This document shows positions 48,101-60,362 of a stretch of DNA of 64,000 bases, one piece after another; the first letter of the stretch is position 1; every line of letters starts with the position of its first letter. The stretch is taken from positions 6,602,669 to 6,666,668 of the forward strand of contig LR746276.1 in assembly GCA_902729315.2 (NCBI GenBank), read 5' to 3'. Both the position numbers and the translations under genes were made by a program. This DNA comes from Spirodela intermedia. Lineage: Eukaryota; Streptophyta; Magnoliopsida; Alismatales; Araceae. The notes below the pieces were generated by a model. The model had not been told where the DNA came from. It saw nothing but the letters and a program-made list of their open reading frames with translations, and did no database searches.

Positions 48101-51100
48101 CTTCATTAGATTGAAGGTGTCAAATTTACTGAACAGGGATAAGTAACATCATATTTTGCATCTAGCACTTGGAAGAGACTTGAGTTATTTTGCAGGGTGT
48201 CGCATAGCTGAAACCGTGCATGAATTTTGCAGACTTACACTGGAGGGCCAGATGCTAATGGTTGACTGACTACATTCCCAGTAATTGTTTGATCATCAGG
48301 ACGACCAGGCAAGCGGAAAGTTGAATTGTTTGAATTCTGCATTGGTTGAACTGGGAGGGAGAATTGGCTGGCTTGAGTGGGCAGTGAAGTTCCAAGTGAA
48401 AGATCTGAGAAGAATGAGACCATACAACTATGAAAGGATAAAAGTATTTAGAAATAGTACGAAAGAAACGCAAGGAAACATGAAACAAATCAAAACCTGA
48501 CGGCCCAAACTTCATTCCAAATACGCTAGAAGTTTGGTTTTGAACCTGAAACGAGCTTGCCTGACTAAAATTGTTATTTCCTGGAGACACAGGCCTGAAA
48601 CTAAATGTTGAAACAATAAGAAGAAATCCAAAAAACCAAAATCAATACTTTGACATCCTGAAAAGTTTCCTCAACGACAGGCACACAATTTGATCACTTG
48701 TTGAAAAAACTAGACCAAATTTTCGTTATTAATGAAAAGCTTGCCTAGTCATCGGCCCAATGTTAGCTGACGCCCCAGGTTGACTAAAACTAGAGATAAA
48801 AGGGGTTGTGTGACTTTGGGGAGTAACTGATGTTGCATTGTGGCTGATGACCGGGGGAAAGCTTGGTCTGGCCGATATAGGGCTTTGCAATATCACATGT
48901 GGTTTCTGCCGCAAATTATCAAACTCCAACAACTTGATATTGAGCAAATTTCTCTCTCTTTCAACCTGTATCAACCAATGAATGAAATTTTCATCCATCT
49001 AAGCAAAAGCATTATTCTTTCGTTGGATAAACGTAAATATATTATGCCACGCTACTGACAATTGTCTGCAAACTTAGTCCTTTTCTAGCATCTTCATATG
49101 CTGCTGCCCGTAGTTCTTCGTAGCTGACATCACCAACAATGTCAGAAGGCATTCTGAAAAAAGAAATGAAGATATCATTTTGGGAAGGCTTTTTGTAAAG
49201 CACAGGAATGGACAGGATTTCGCAAAAACAATCGCTAATGTAAAATTTATTAAGTAAATAGAGACAAGGCTCATGCATGATTGATGAGTTCATGAAAGGT
49301 AGAAGGGGAGCTAAGCTTCTTTAACCACAGAAAACCATGGACACATAGACCTACTTAAAATAAGATAACAAATCCTGCACGATAAACTTCCTAGCTCGGT
49401 GATCATGCCAAAAAAAGTGTACCTAAAAAACAAACAATACAGCGACATAGCAAGTCGTAATTTTACCCTCTGCTGTGGCTATAGCACGTCAGCTTCCATA
49501 GTGGCCTTTCATGTTCAAAATCCTCGACAATTTGGCGTCTACATGACTCAGGATCAGTGCACCTAGGGCAGAAAAAAACATCACAATAGCTAGTGATCCT
49601 TCAATCATTAATCTCTCCTCATGTGGAGAAATCCAACCTATGACAGAGATCCATAGGATGAACATTGTACTCACTGATGAGCCCCTTGTGTTTGAGCATC
49701 AGCCTGTTTGGATGGCTTGGTACTTGCAGCTGCTGAGGAGGAACGAGTCCATTTATTTATGAATGGCTGTACCAGGGAAAACAAGTTAAAGCTTGAAAAA
49801 AGACATGGGGAAGTAATCTCCAAAGGAACCAAGCGTTTATGAAAGTAAGCAACAGTAAACCTGAGGCTGGCTGGGAGAATGACTTCCTACGGAATGTGAT
49901 ACACTCTGCACTCCAAACCCAAAAGGATTGGGCCTTTGTTGTTGACTCTGCTGACTTATACTTAGGAAAGGAGATGTGTTTTGAACACCAAACCCAACAG
50001 TGCTTGCCTTTGGTTGTTGCTGAGTGGTGTGAAGAAATTTGCACCGATCACCATATTGGCAACTGCAAAGGAAAAGTTCAGAGGAAAATGATGCTGTGGT
50101 ACACCTATGTGGAACAATCTGCTATGGCAAAATGGATTTTGTTTTTCATACACATCATTGAAGACATCAATGGCATGCATACGACAGCTTATACTCATCA
50201 CCATCAAATATCCAGATCTTTCCATTCATTTCTACCAAGAGAGCCGGCAAAATTATATAGCCGGTTTTTAAAAATTTTGTTGGAGATTTCTGTCCAAGAC
50301 TTTCATCTTGGTTCTTGAGTATCTCGGTCTAGATTCCTACCCAAATGAACTGGGCACTAACACTCCTCAAGCATAATTGTGGCTTACCATGACCTTCATT
50401 GAAGCAAAGTCTTCCATCTGATCGTGTACGTTGACATTTGTGCTCTAGGCAATAGGGAGGCCGCATCTCAAAAATCGGTGCTCCCCAGAGTTTTATCATA
50501 CCTAAACAGATGCTTTGAAAAATCAAACCGGAAATCAATACTGTATGGGTTCCAGTTCCAGTTCCCGTTGGTGATTTACTACCTTCAGGCTAGAAAAAAG
50601 CCGAGTAACATCAAATAACAGATTCGGACTGAATTTTCAACCAGAATGGCCTGCGGCTCCCTTCTCTTTGGGTTTCTCTGTCCCGTCTAGCCTAGTTTTT
50701 AGAGCACTGACAAATATTTTCCTCTTGAATACTTTCAGTTATTTATACGTAATTAAAATTAACCAACTGTATTTTTTGAACAAGTAAAGATGAAAACTTC
50801 AGATTAGATGTATTGCGCATTGCCAGTCTAAAAAGTTACGGGAGGCCCTGAACCAGGATTGGTCGGTTGTCTTCTCAAGAAGTAATGCAGTAGATGTCGC
50901 TTGGGAATCACCAAGGAGAAAATTGAAGTTTGATCAAGAAAGGACATGCGCATCCGCAGAGGAAGACATTGCGCGATGTTGAAAGCGAGAGTATCTTTAT
51001 TGATATCAGAACCTGAATGATCAAATAAAGATTCGTGAACTGAATGATGCCGTCGACAGGGAGTAAGGCTTTTGCCGCTTCAAGTGACAAGAACATTCTG

Positions 51101-51341
51101 CGGCGAGGGGTTGTCTGAGGAAGCTAGAGAAGAAGAGAAGAAAGAAATAGGAAAATGTTCTATACATCCAGAACTCCAAGGCATCGCAGTCCACTGTTGT
51201 CTGAAACAACAAGAAAGGAGGCGATTTCGGGAAGCCAGCTGCGTTCAACGCTGGCACTATCAGCTTTTCGGTAGAAAAGAGACCGTCGGAAAATTACCTC
51301 CCACGCTGGAAGTTCCTGCAGAGCTCCTTCTTCCGGTTCAT
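45195..51341 (-). CDS. NUP42: CCCH zinc-finger FG nucleoporin, NUP42/C3H16-like
   Basis: A nuclear pore protein of the NUP42/CG1 group, implicated in mRNA export; the plant version is annotated C3H16. Exons in transcript order: 51298-51341, 49861-50062, 49675-49766, 49467-49562, 49060-49153, 48745-48965, 48497-48594, 48239-48404, 47679-47748, 45195-45233, in phase to 373 residues. The CCCH finger (C-X7-C-X5-C-X3-H, CRNFQRGSCQYGDRCKFLH) spans exons 1 and 2. It is followed by FG motifs (VGFGVQN, NPFGFGVQS). A conserved central block includes CTDPESCRRQIVEDFEHE and DIVGDVSYEELRAAAYEDAR, then a coiled-coil-like VERERNLLNIKLLEFDNL. After a Ser/Gln/Pro-rich region with VFGMKFGPSG, the protein ends WLKKEWEIGE-IPEEEPPARFCL, the family terminus. 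Introns 6 and 9 use GC donors. Intron 1 is 1.2 kb and intron 9 is 2.4 kb. The last exon has only 12 sense codons. Confidence 0.92.
45234..47678 (-). other. GC-AG intron, 2.4 kb (NUP42-like intron 9)
   Basis: On the minus strand the exon ends GGAGAG followed by GCAAGC. The far acceptor TTTTCAG joins to ATTCCAGAGGAAG, giving GE-IPEEEPP, the conserved C-terminus of the plant family. Reading through adds unrelated residues. Confidence 0.85.
48595..48744 (-). other. GC-AG intron (NUP42-like intron 6)
   Basis: The exon ends ATGACTAG and GCAAGC follows. Reading through hits a stop within six codons. Joining to GCCTGTGTCTCC keeps the frame open into the NNFSQASSFQVQNQ segment. Confidence 0.8.
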
Positions 51342-53495
51342 TTGCTCTGCCCCAGTCGTTCTCGTTCTCGCAGAGGAACGCGCGCCGGTTTTTGCCAACG
51401 GAGCTCCCCAGACGATCACGGAGGGTAACGGAAGACGATTTCTTCCGGCTGATATACTCGCCTAAGGAAGACGTCGAACGAATAATTTTCCGGATTTGAT
51501 TGCTATTCAGGAACTGGTCGCGCCGAACTCCGGCTCGGTTGGCAAAACCCCCGGGCTAGTTTACGAGGGGAGCTGGAGCTGCATAAAGAGCTTGCTCTTC
51601 GTCACTCGCGGGTCGGACAGCCAACAAGAGATATCTCGAGCGGCGGAAAAAATGGTTAGAACGCATCCAGGTCAACGATCTCACAAAAAGCGAACCTCTG
51701 CTGGCTGCGCGTTCTACGTTCTGAGCTTGTTTCTAGAGCTTACAAGGGTGATGACTCTCACTCAGCTTTCACTTCCCTGTTATATATTTTAATGATGAGA
51801 ACGAGATATATAGTCCAGCAGACTTGGTCGGACGCGATTAGATTACCAGACCACACTCTCTACGAAGATAATTCCATCTTTTTCGAAATTAACCTCATTG
51901 CTACCTATGGTAAAAACTAAACATTTCAGAAGTCGACAGATAATGATTTTTTCCCGTCTCTTTTTTATTTTTTTACTATAATTAGATGATGGCAAAAGAG
52001 TAATTTGGGTGCGCAGCGAGAGAGAGAGAGAGTTAGCTACGTGGATGAGAGTCAGCTGGTCTGCGCTACGAATTGAACGGTCACGCCAGGCGGTTTTGGA
52101 CGGTTGCTGTCTTGCCACTCCCTCCCCGCAGTCCGGAAAACCAGTTCCGTCGTCTCCCCCCCCCCCTCCCTCTGTCCTCAAACACCCTCCCCCCCGGTTA
52201 CCGTCGTCTCCTCGATCGTAGCAGCATCGAAATCTATCGGAGTTTGAGACTTGGTGAGGAACAATACTGGGAGACGGTGACGGAAAAACAGAGCGCCATG
52301 CCACAAGTACGACGTATTATATCGAAGAACAAACCGTTTGCCTCGCTTTTTTTACTCCACGTCGCTGCACTGCCTCTGCTTTCTTCCTTCTCAAACCTTA
52401 CTCTTCTCTCGTCGTGCTCTTCCACCATCATTCCTCTTGCGGATATCACCCTTGGAGGCCCAGGAGAGGATCTGTCTCCGTAACATCTCCTTTTTTCTCT
52501 CCATCGAATGAAACCTCCACACTGAGACTCTGAATTGCCCTGGTCCTCCCTACCTGCATGCGACCCATACGCCTCTTCCGGGCGGCATCTTCTTCGTCTC
52601 TCTCCTCCGTCGGAATGCCGGAGATCGAGCTCCAGCCAATCCCCTCCCCTCTCTGCGTTGCTATGGTGTTTGCTTGAAAACTTGTCTCCTCTGCCTCCGT
52701 TTCCCCGCTGAGCAAAGTCAGCAGAGAAGATCCGGATATTAGGGACGCGGGGGACGACGACGACTGCTCTCCACCGGCTCAAAGGGTCCTCTGTTTTGGT
52801 TCGTTTTCATTCTTTCCCCTCTTCTTTTTGGTGACCTTCAAAACACCCTGTCAGCAGAAGGCAAGGCCAACATCAACCGTTTCCTTCTCCTACTTGAGCG
52901 CAAGAACCGGGAATCATAAATCCAGGAGCACCACTGTTTCATCTCTGCTCTTTGGTGGATCACCGATCTCCAAAGAGCCGGGTCGGTGACCCTTGTTTTT
53001 TCACCGATGGCCTAAATCCACGCGCTCACACGTCACGGAAAAACAAACCAATGTTTCTAGACAGGACTCCTCAGAGACGCGTCGATTCTCATCAGGAACC
53101 TGAAAACCCGCTAGTACAACGTTCACATTTTTTTGTTTTCTTTTTTCCGAAGGTCTGAGACCACCAACAAGTGAACTGTTTCTCCGACCATGAAAACGTT
53201 TCGGCCTGGTCCTTTGCATTGTCTGTCACAACGAAGACCAGTATGTCACCATGGCTGCCCGCCAGTGGCCCAGGGTGCCTACTCATGTTTCATGTAATCC
53301 ACTGGGCGTCAACTCGGTTTTCTCATTACAAGTCTGATCCTTTCTGCTCGATACGCACACTAATGACTTGAATCTCTTGAGAGGACGTTCCGAAGCCTGA
53401 TATCCGGTGCAGGAATGTGAATATTTAAACCTACTATTTTGCAGCCGCGCAGTGATGCGATTTCTTTAAGTCAGCGGCCTCAGCATTTGCAGAAC
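51342..53495. other. Divergent upstream region between NUP42-like and CAX genes
   Basis: This 2.2 kb region should hold both promoters and the CAX 5' leader. An acceptor-like ATTTTGCAG at 53436-53444, 51 bases before the CAX ATG, suggests an intron in the leader. C-runs lie at about 52157-52195 and a GA tract at 52019-52031. The overlapping open frames at 52000-52780 are of low complexity and have no family signature. Confidence 0.55.
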
Positions 53496-56400
53496 ATGGA
53501 TGGTGACAAGGCGAATCCCCAGATTGTGGGCAGTCACTCTCGCCTGGAAGTGAGTTTCATTTTTCTTTTCGGCCTTGTTTCTGAGAAACTCCTGCGTATC
53601 AAGTGGAAATATTTTCTCCCACGCCTAATATGAATGGGTTGGAAACCGATGTCCGGTACATTTCTTCGTCCTCTGTTTTTGTCAGTCCTTTCTAACAGAT
53701 GCACACTTGTATTCATAGATGGGCATAATTCGCCATAGAATGGAGAACGATTTTGAGGATGAGAGCCATTTTAGTCCCATATCACTCGTTCGTCGGACGC
53801 ATAGTCCTGACCGATCCCAGGATGGTTCCTTTTCAGAGCCTCATCAAGAACACGGCACTAATTTTCTGAAAAGCACCGTGTTCAGGAGCTGCGGTATTGT
53901 GATACTTAAGGCCAAGATCAATTTGATGCTGCCTTTTGGCCCGGCAGCAATCCTGGTCCATAAATTCTATGGGCACGAAGTAAGTTTTATGACCTCTTTT
54001 TTTTTTTTGCTCTCTTTCCTGTTTTTTATGTGTGCATGTTCTCAAATTCTTGTGAGGATCGTCTCTCCGTCTCTTCTGGTGAAATTTTGAGCTCAACATA
54101 CTGCCAACGGACTGTAGGGACTGGTGTTCATCTTAAGCTTGCTCGGTATAATTCCGTTGGCTGAGCGTTTGGGTTATGCCACAGAGTGAGGGCACTTGAA
54201 CACTGTACTGACTTCATCTCTTCGACTGCCCATTTACGCAGTCGACTTAATAGTTGTCTCTTTTCTGTAGGCAGTTGGCCTTCTTCACTGGAGCTACGGG
54301 TAAGCAGTCTGTTCTGTCCCATCTGACGTACGCTTTCTTTCACTTCCATTCAGTTCTCTCAAAAAAAAAAAACATCCAACCATCCCTTGTCGGAAGCGAT
54401 CATGGCTAATTCTCTCATGTGAGGGTGGGTCACTAATCTTCAATTGGAAGGCCAACATTCGGCCCAAATTGGTTCCTTATGTAAGCGGAAGGCCTTGATA
54501 TTGGCGTCTCCCAGATCTGCTCGTGTTAAGATAATCATCATCGCATGAGTAGATTCGTCCAGATGGTCGGCCGTTCCCCACTTCGGAAATCAAATCAATA
54601 TTTGGACCAACCCAAGAGTTTACGTCAGGATGATGCCGCTCTAGCATTCTTGAAAGGTCCTGGAAGAAACTCATGCTGAATTTTGGGAGTGATTACTCAG
54701 AGATACAGACGTATATTTGAGAGTGTCTGTGCATGAGCACGAGTTCTCTGGCATGAAGACCGCAGTATCTTGTTTTTTCGAGTTTGATTCAGCTTCTTCT
54801 TGGGTTTTTCTTCAAAACGTGATTTTTCTTTTTTTCCTCCCCTTATCAAACTGTCTCTCAGTATTTACCATCTTATCTTTGGTAATCAATCTTCACTTGG
54901 GCAAGAAAGGCCCTATAATTAGATCATTCGTCGATTCTCTTTTGCAGATTTCTAGACGTTCATAATATGAAACGGTCTGGTAATGACATTTAACTAACTG
55001 TTAACTGCAGTTGGGGGCCTTCTAAATGCTACATTCGGGAATGCAACCGAATTAATTATATCAATATTTGCTTTGAAATCTGGGATGATACGTGTCGTTC
55101 AGCAATCGTTGTTGGGCTCCATATTATCAAATATGCTACTGGTTCTCGGTTGTGCATTTTTCTGCGGAGGGATCGTCTTCTTCAAGAAAGAGCAATCTTT
55201 CAACAAGGCAAGATTCATTTCATTCTTGGATAGTATGTTTTCGTTCTCTCTATAACTTTAACGGGATTCTCTGTTATGGAGCAGGCAGCGGCTGTTGTAA
55301 ATTCAGGGTTGCTGCTGATGGCAGTTATGGGCCTGCTTTTCCCTGCTGTCCTCCACTATACTCACTCAGAAGCGCAATATGGAAAGTCAGAACTGGCTCT
55401 CTCAAGATTTAGCAGCTGTATTATGCTCCTGGCTTATGGATGCTATCTTGTTTTCCAGTTGAAGAGTCACAAGAGCCTCTATGATCCCGTACGCGAGGTT
55501 GGCCTCTTTTACCCACCCCTCTTATGAACATGTGCGCCGGAAGAAGACTTTCTTGCTCTCTTTGGTTCAATACATGTGAAACGTCATCCCATACCGAGGA
55601 CGATGCCAGACATATCATGACAGGCATTTTCATACGGTTATACTACCATCCGTGTTTTGATAATCTGTTATAGGTGCAAACTCGAATCATTTATTTCTGT
55701 CACATGCCGTTTTGTTCGATGACAGCGTCATTTTTACTCTAGAGAGGACAACAGTTTCCACTGATCTGCAAACATCAATTCATAAGTAATCTCTAATTCT
55801 TGTTTTCCAAATAATAGAAATTTATACATTGAGCTAATCCCATTGTGGATTGGTCAAGGGAGCTTAACCCATTGAGTTAAGCCCGTTTTAATGTATATAA
55901 TCCAGAAATGCTCCTGCCATACGGCACTGACGTTCTCATTTTCTTACTAAACGGGCTTTCATTTACTTGACATTTGGCCTAAAACTTTAATGGTTCCGGA
56001 GATTGAGGAGACAGTGTGAGTTCAAAGGTGGATTTGAGATATGATTGCTAGATCCGCGCAGAGGACAGCGAAGAAGATGATGCTCATGCTACTGAACATT
56101 GAGCATTAAGGCCACACTACTGAAGAGCCACAGTCAAGAGTGTTCCTGTGGGCTTTGAACCGAGTTTTGATGAGCTAAAGATGCACATGAATGACGACGT
56201 GATGTGATCTACCACAGGCTGTAGACCATAATAACGTTCTTAACCCCCTTTAAATCAGGAATTTATGACGTATGGCATGGTGGGTTATCTTTCGAAACGA
56301 AGATTACGCTGCCCTAGAAGACAGCTTATATCTGCGGACACATTCGCTCTTTGATGATTGCAAGCTTTGGATACCCCACTTTTAAGCTTCACTCGTTTTC

Positions 56401-58442
56401 TGTGTCGTTATTTAGCCTTCTTGTCTCCTTCTAAGGGCAAATGATCAGCTGGTTGCCTTTTTCTGTGGAATGCAACACACAATTTTAAGTTAAGTTTTTT
56501 TTTATATTAATGTTAATTTTTTGTTACATTTTGTCGAGAGGAGATGGCATATTTTTTTTGTTCTTTTCAACGAATGGGTTACCCACCATATTTTTTAGGG
56601 CCCAAATTGATGTATAGTTCTTTAAAATCATTTCCGTGCTTGTCGTAGTTATCGCAATGCAGATTTATCAGGAGAAATACCGGCGGCATTTGCTTCTGGT
56701 AAGACTAAAGTAAAAGACGAGCTGAATATCAGCCCAGTTTCCTCTTCCCGCTCCTGTTGTTATCGGAGACAGGTTGGCAAGGGCCTCTGCCCGTTCAAGA
56801 ACTATGGCTGCCTGCATGTTCTTTTTTCCTTAATCAAGTGCAAAGCAAAGGATCTTAAAGATGAATACAACTGATGTAAAAAAATGCGAGTTTCCTTGTC
56901 ATTGTAGGATTCGCATAAGTTTTTTCTTGTCGACTATTAGTACTTGGCGTCCTCGAAGTCTCAGTTTTATCTTGTGACAGCAAAGCAACGATTTTGTTTT
57001 GTTACTCGACTCATCTTGCTAACTTTATCTCCAAGGGAGCAAGTGAAAGTGAGGCAAGCAGTCTTGATGAAGAAGCTCCTGATATTTCTAAATGGGAGGC
57101 GATTTCTTGGCTTGCAGTCTTGACTGCCTGTATTTCTGTCCTCTCGGAATATCTAGTGGACGCCATTCAGGTGATGTGCTCGTCATCGTCCATTTCTTTC
57201 ATTCACCGTCTGAGATTGCATCCGGCCCTCCCGGTCTCTGGGTGTCGCTCATACGTAGATTTAAAATGCTCGTCTGAATAATACATCACAAACGAAATGA
57301 AACATGATTCCCGTCGGCTGAATTGACAGGGGGCTTCGGTGTCGTGGGGAATCCCCGTCTCTTTTATCAGCGTTATTCTGCTTCCCATCGTAGGAAACGC
57401 GGCAGAACATGCTAGTGCTATTATGTTCGCCATGAAAGACAAACTGGTGTGGGGTTTTGAGCGTAGCGTTTCTCAGATTATCGAGTTTCATCAGCTTTTT
57501 TATGCCTTTCACGAACCTCCGCACGTTTCGTACAGGACATCTCTCTCGGCGTCGCCATCGGGTCGTCTACTCAGATATCCATGTTCGGGGTACGTATGGT
57601 GTGGAGCTCTTCTATACTGACATTTGATCTGAGAGGGCTGCCGTTCGTTCCGAGGGTTTGATTCTCCGATGAGTGGGAGCACTGTCCATTCTGGTTTCTG
57701 TTCTGAGTGCCAATTCGCGAAACAGCTGTGGTTCAGTGCTCCAGGGGAAAGAAAGGAAGCTCTCGAGAGCAACCGAGTCATTCGGATGCGTCAACTTCAT
57801 TAAATTTGGAACGGTTATGCGTGGTTGGATAACCATGGTGGTCGCTCTGCTCCCCCGGAGAAAGGAATGCAGCTCGAGGGGCTCACTAGCTGCCTATTCC
57901 CATTCATTAAAGAAAGGATGCTAGCCGATGTTTGTAGGTCGAAACACAGATGGATTTTGCACCGTCGATCACTTGATGCACATGCACAGTTCTATTTATG
58001 CGCTCCTCTGTTCAGTGTTCTTGATCTTTTTTCCGACTTGTGACACTTATCCTGTTTCCGGTCTCCTGCTGCAGATTCCGTTCTGCGTGGTCGTAGGGTG
58101 GATCTTGGGATGCCCGATGGACCTAAACTTTCAGCTTTTCGAGACGGCGGCACTCTTCACAACAGTTTTAGTCGTAGCCATTTTATTGCAGGTTTGTGTT
58201 GAGAAACGAATTGAACAGTTTCTGCGAGGATGCGTACGAAAGTCGAAAAAGGCACTTTCGGTCCTCCAAAGAAAATTGCACTCCGCTCGAGTGTGCTTTT
58301 CTCCCCCCTCACCTCTTTCTTTGCCTTTAACATCTTGCAGGAGGGAACCTCCAACTACTTCAAAGGGCTAATGCTCATCTTGTGCTATCTCATTGTAGCC
58401 GCAAGCTTCTACGTTCACGTGGATCCCGAGTTAGGTGTTTAA
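53496..58442 (+). CDS. CAX2: Vacuolar cation/proton exchanger, CAX2-type
   Basis: A tonoplast antiporter moving Ca2+ and other divalent metals into the vacuole against protons. Exons: 53496-53549, 53719-53979, 54118-54185, 54271-54299, 55011-55207, 55285-55497, 57036-57170, 57330-57446, 57536-57589, 58075-58191, 58341-58442, joining in phase to 448 residues (Arabidopsis CAX2 is 441). A hydrophilic N-terminus of about 85 residues precedes [10 protein letters not shown]. The two inverted-repeat filters are present: GNATELIIS (147-155) and GNAAEHASA (341-349). An acidic loop ([14 protein letters not shown], about 276-290) lies between the halves. [15 protein letters not shown] and the C-terminal [20 protein letters not shown] fit CAX2/CAX5 better than CAX1/CAX3. 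The usual TGPTVGG reads TGATVGG. Intron 5 has a GC donor, intron 6 is 1.5 kb, and the fourth exon is only 29 nt. Confidence 0.96.
55208..55284 (+). other. GC-AG intron (CAX intron 5)
   Basis: The exon ends AACAAG and is followed by GCAAGA. The acceptor GGAGCAG joins to GCAGCGGCTG, giving [17 protein letters not shown] as in other CAX proteins. No in-frame GT donor fits. Confidence 0.88.
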
Positions 58443-60025
58443 TGCATCTAGAAATGCAGTTATGATCAGACTGTAACGCTGGACGTTTATCTCCTTCCCT
58501 GTTCTTCCTCGCCATTCTCCTCATCGTTGTCCTTCGGCTGTTTTCGTAACCTATCTCAGTCCGACTTCTCAGTCAGTCCTGGAGACTGGCTTTCACGAGC
58601 TGGGTTCCGATCTTCGAGTGCCCACCCGAACCGCTGGCTATGGTCTGGCGATGGTTTTGGTATGAAGACAATCGTTGACTGACGCCATGTGCAACTCTCT
58701 GAATCGATAGCGGGACGGCCTGCTTGACCAAATGTCGTCGTTATGTCGACTTCCCTGTGAACGTCGGATTCCCTGCTTGAAGACCGGCCGCCAAATGAAA
58801 TGAATACGTTCTCGAAGAAGATGAAACTAGCGGGGCATGGGAAATCATCGAGGAGGACAGGGTCTCACAGCAGTCAGAATGTTGAACGTCGGCAGACGTC
58901 GTCCACGAGATGGCCTCGTCCGTATCAGCGTTGTTTTCTGTCTTTACTTTGAGGATTCAGAACCGTGCCGCATGAAAGGACGCAACGTAATTGCTTCAGA
59001 AGACGAGCGCTCGGAACCTCAATGGTGTGGGCGGATTTATCGGCTTCTCAAGGTTCAGATTCCTGGGAGCATCCTTGCATTGATCTCGGTATCCGTGATA
59101 CTCCATGGCCTTCCCGCCGGACGTGATATTTCGACTGTATTTGGCTCGAGGAAGCCCTTTCGGCATCCATACTTTACCTTTCATTTGATCGAACCTGACG
59201 GACAAGACAACAAGAGAGGATTGTAGAGACGGATCTGGGGGATTCGCATTAAATCAGCCGTCGTCGCAAGCATTTTCCTTTGGATTTTGTGTCTCGTGGT
59301 GGATTCGGCGCTCAACATCGAAGACGGTTTTCGTGCAAGCCCAACTGGTGGATTCGAAGCAATTTTGACAGTCAACCTCCTAAGCTCGTCAGAGGTGTCC
59401 CGAAGGACGACATTGGCTTCAGACCCCACCAGCTCCAGCCCAGTCTTGGAAGCCTTTCACAGGTAGGTCCTCGTCTGAATCCAAAGAAAAGCTGCACCAG
59501 CGATCCTTAGGCGGAATCCGTAGGATGTCCAGAGTGGGCAGGGGGAGAGAGAGATCACGAGACGCCAGTGTTGTCCATGCCGGCACAAACGATCATTGAT
59601 TAGGCATGCCGGCACAGCAGCGAACCCCAGTGCCTCGTGGTGCTGTTGTTGGGGCCTTCCCTACAGACCTTGGAACAGAAAACCATTCCATGCAAAAATT
59701 CCTTCTGCCGTTGACAACACAGATAATTCACGCACGCCTAATCAGCGCCAAGGCGAAGACGAGCAAGCTTTCTTCATAAAGAATATAGGAAATCAAGCTG
59801 TGACACTTCAGATATGAGAGTATTCAGCATTACGGGGAGGTCAAAAGCCAAGGCCTGGACAGACAGACCACATGGCCCTATCACACACACATTCCTCTTT
59901 CTCTCCCCTTTTCGATATGCAGCAAACTTCCTTCGATAGAATGATACACACGGAACTTACACGCTTACACCATCTTCGTCTCCTTTATTTCTTGTATTTC
60001 CTCGTTTTCTTGTTTTCCCCTCTCT
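58443..60025. other. Convergent region downstream of CAX and of the kinase fragment
   Basis: About 1.6 kb without a recognisable gene. It should include the CAX 3' UTR. The open frames present (for example 58837-59226) show no family motif. Confidence 0.5.
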
Positions 60026-60362
60026 TCAATCTGTAGTCATGGGTTGGGACATGCAACATCTGAAACGTGCCTTCCGGACGGTTGTCAAGATCTCGGTCTC
60101 CGCAGCCTCGAGCATCCTGACAACCTCAGTGAAAGGGGGCCGGAGGTCGGGGTTGGCGTCCCAGCAGCGGGACATGATCTCCTCGAGCACAGGCAGACAG
60201 TCGGGGGGTATGACTGGGCGGAACCCCTTGTCCACGGCAAACGCCACCTGGACGGCCGTCATGTTCTGGAAGGGGAGCATGCCGGTGAGAAGCTCCCAGA
60301 GAACGATTCCGAAACTGTACACGTCGACCTTCTTATTGTAGAGTCTGTTCTGGATCATCTCC
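60026..60362 (-). pseudogene. C-terminal exon of a Raf-like protein kinase, upstream exons missing
   Basis: A minus-strand exon of 337 nt with a clean acceptor (TTTTGCCGCAG at 60363-60373). It encodes kinase subdomains VIII to [22 protein letters not shown], then [30 protein letters not shown] and the tail [15 protein letters not shown]. The tail and PFQNMTAVQ are signatures of the plant Raf-like (group C, At4g31170/At2g24360-type) kinases. The preceding exon, which should end in the WMAP codons, the catalytic loop and the DFG segment are not found on the minus strand up to the divergent N-terminal piece at 61699. FAVDKG lacks one residue compared with the family's FAVVNKG. Reading phase is intact, so this may have been functional recently. 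Confidence 0.8.

Noticed and set aside
50329-50538. Minus-strand frame inside NUP42-like intron 1 with a possible donor (CAT then GTAAGC)
   Set aside because: The CCCH finger is completed by joining exon 1 (51298) directly to exon 2 (50062). Adding this piece would break the finger.
52234-52782. 182-codon minus-strand frame upstream of CAX
   Set aside because: Basic, low-complexity composition with no domain. It overlaps frames on both strands and probably lies in promoter or leader DNA.
58837-59226. 129-codon plus-strand frame downstream of CAX
   Set aside because: No conserved motif, no neighbouring exons and a matching shadow frame on the other strand.
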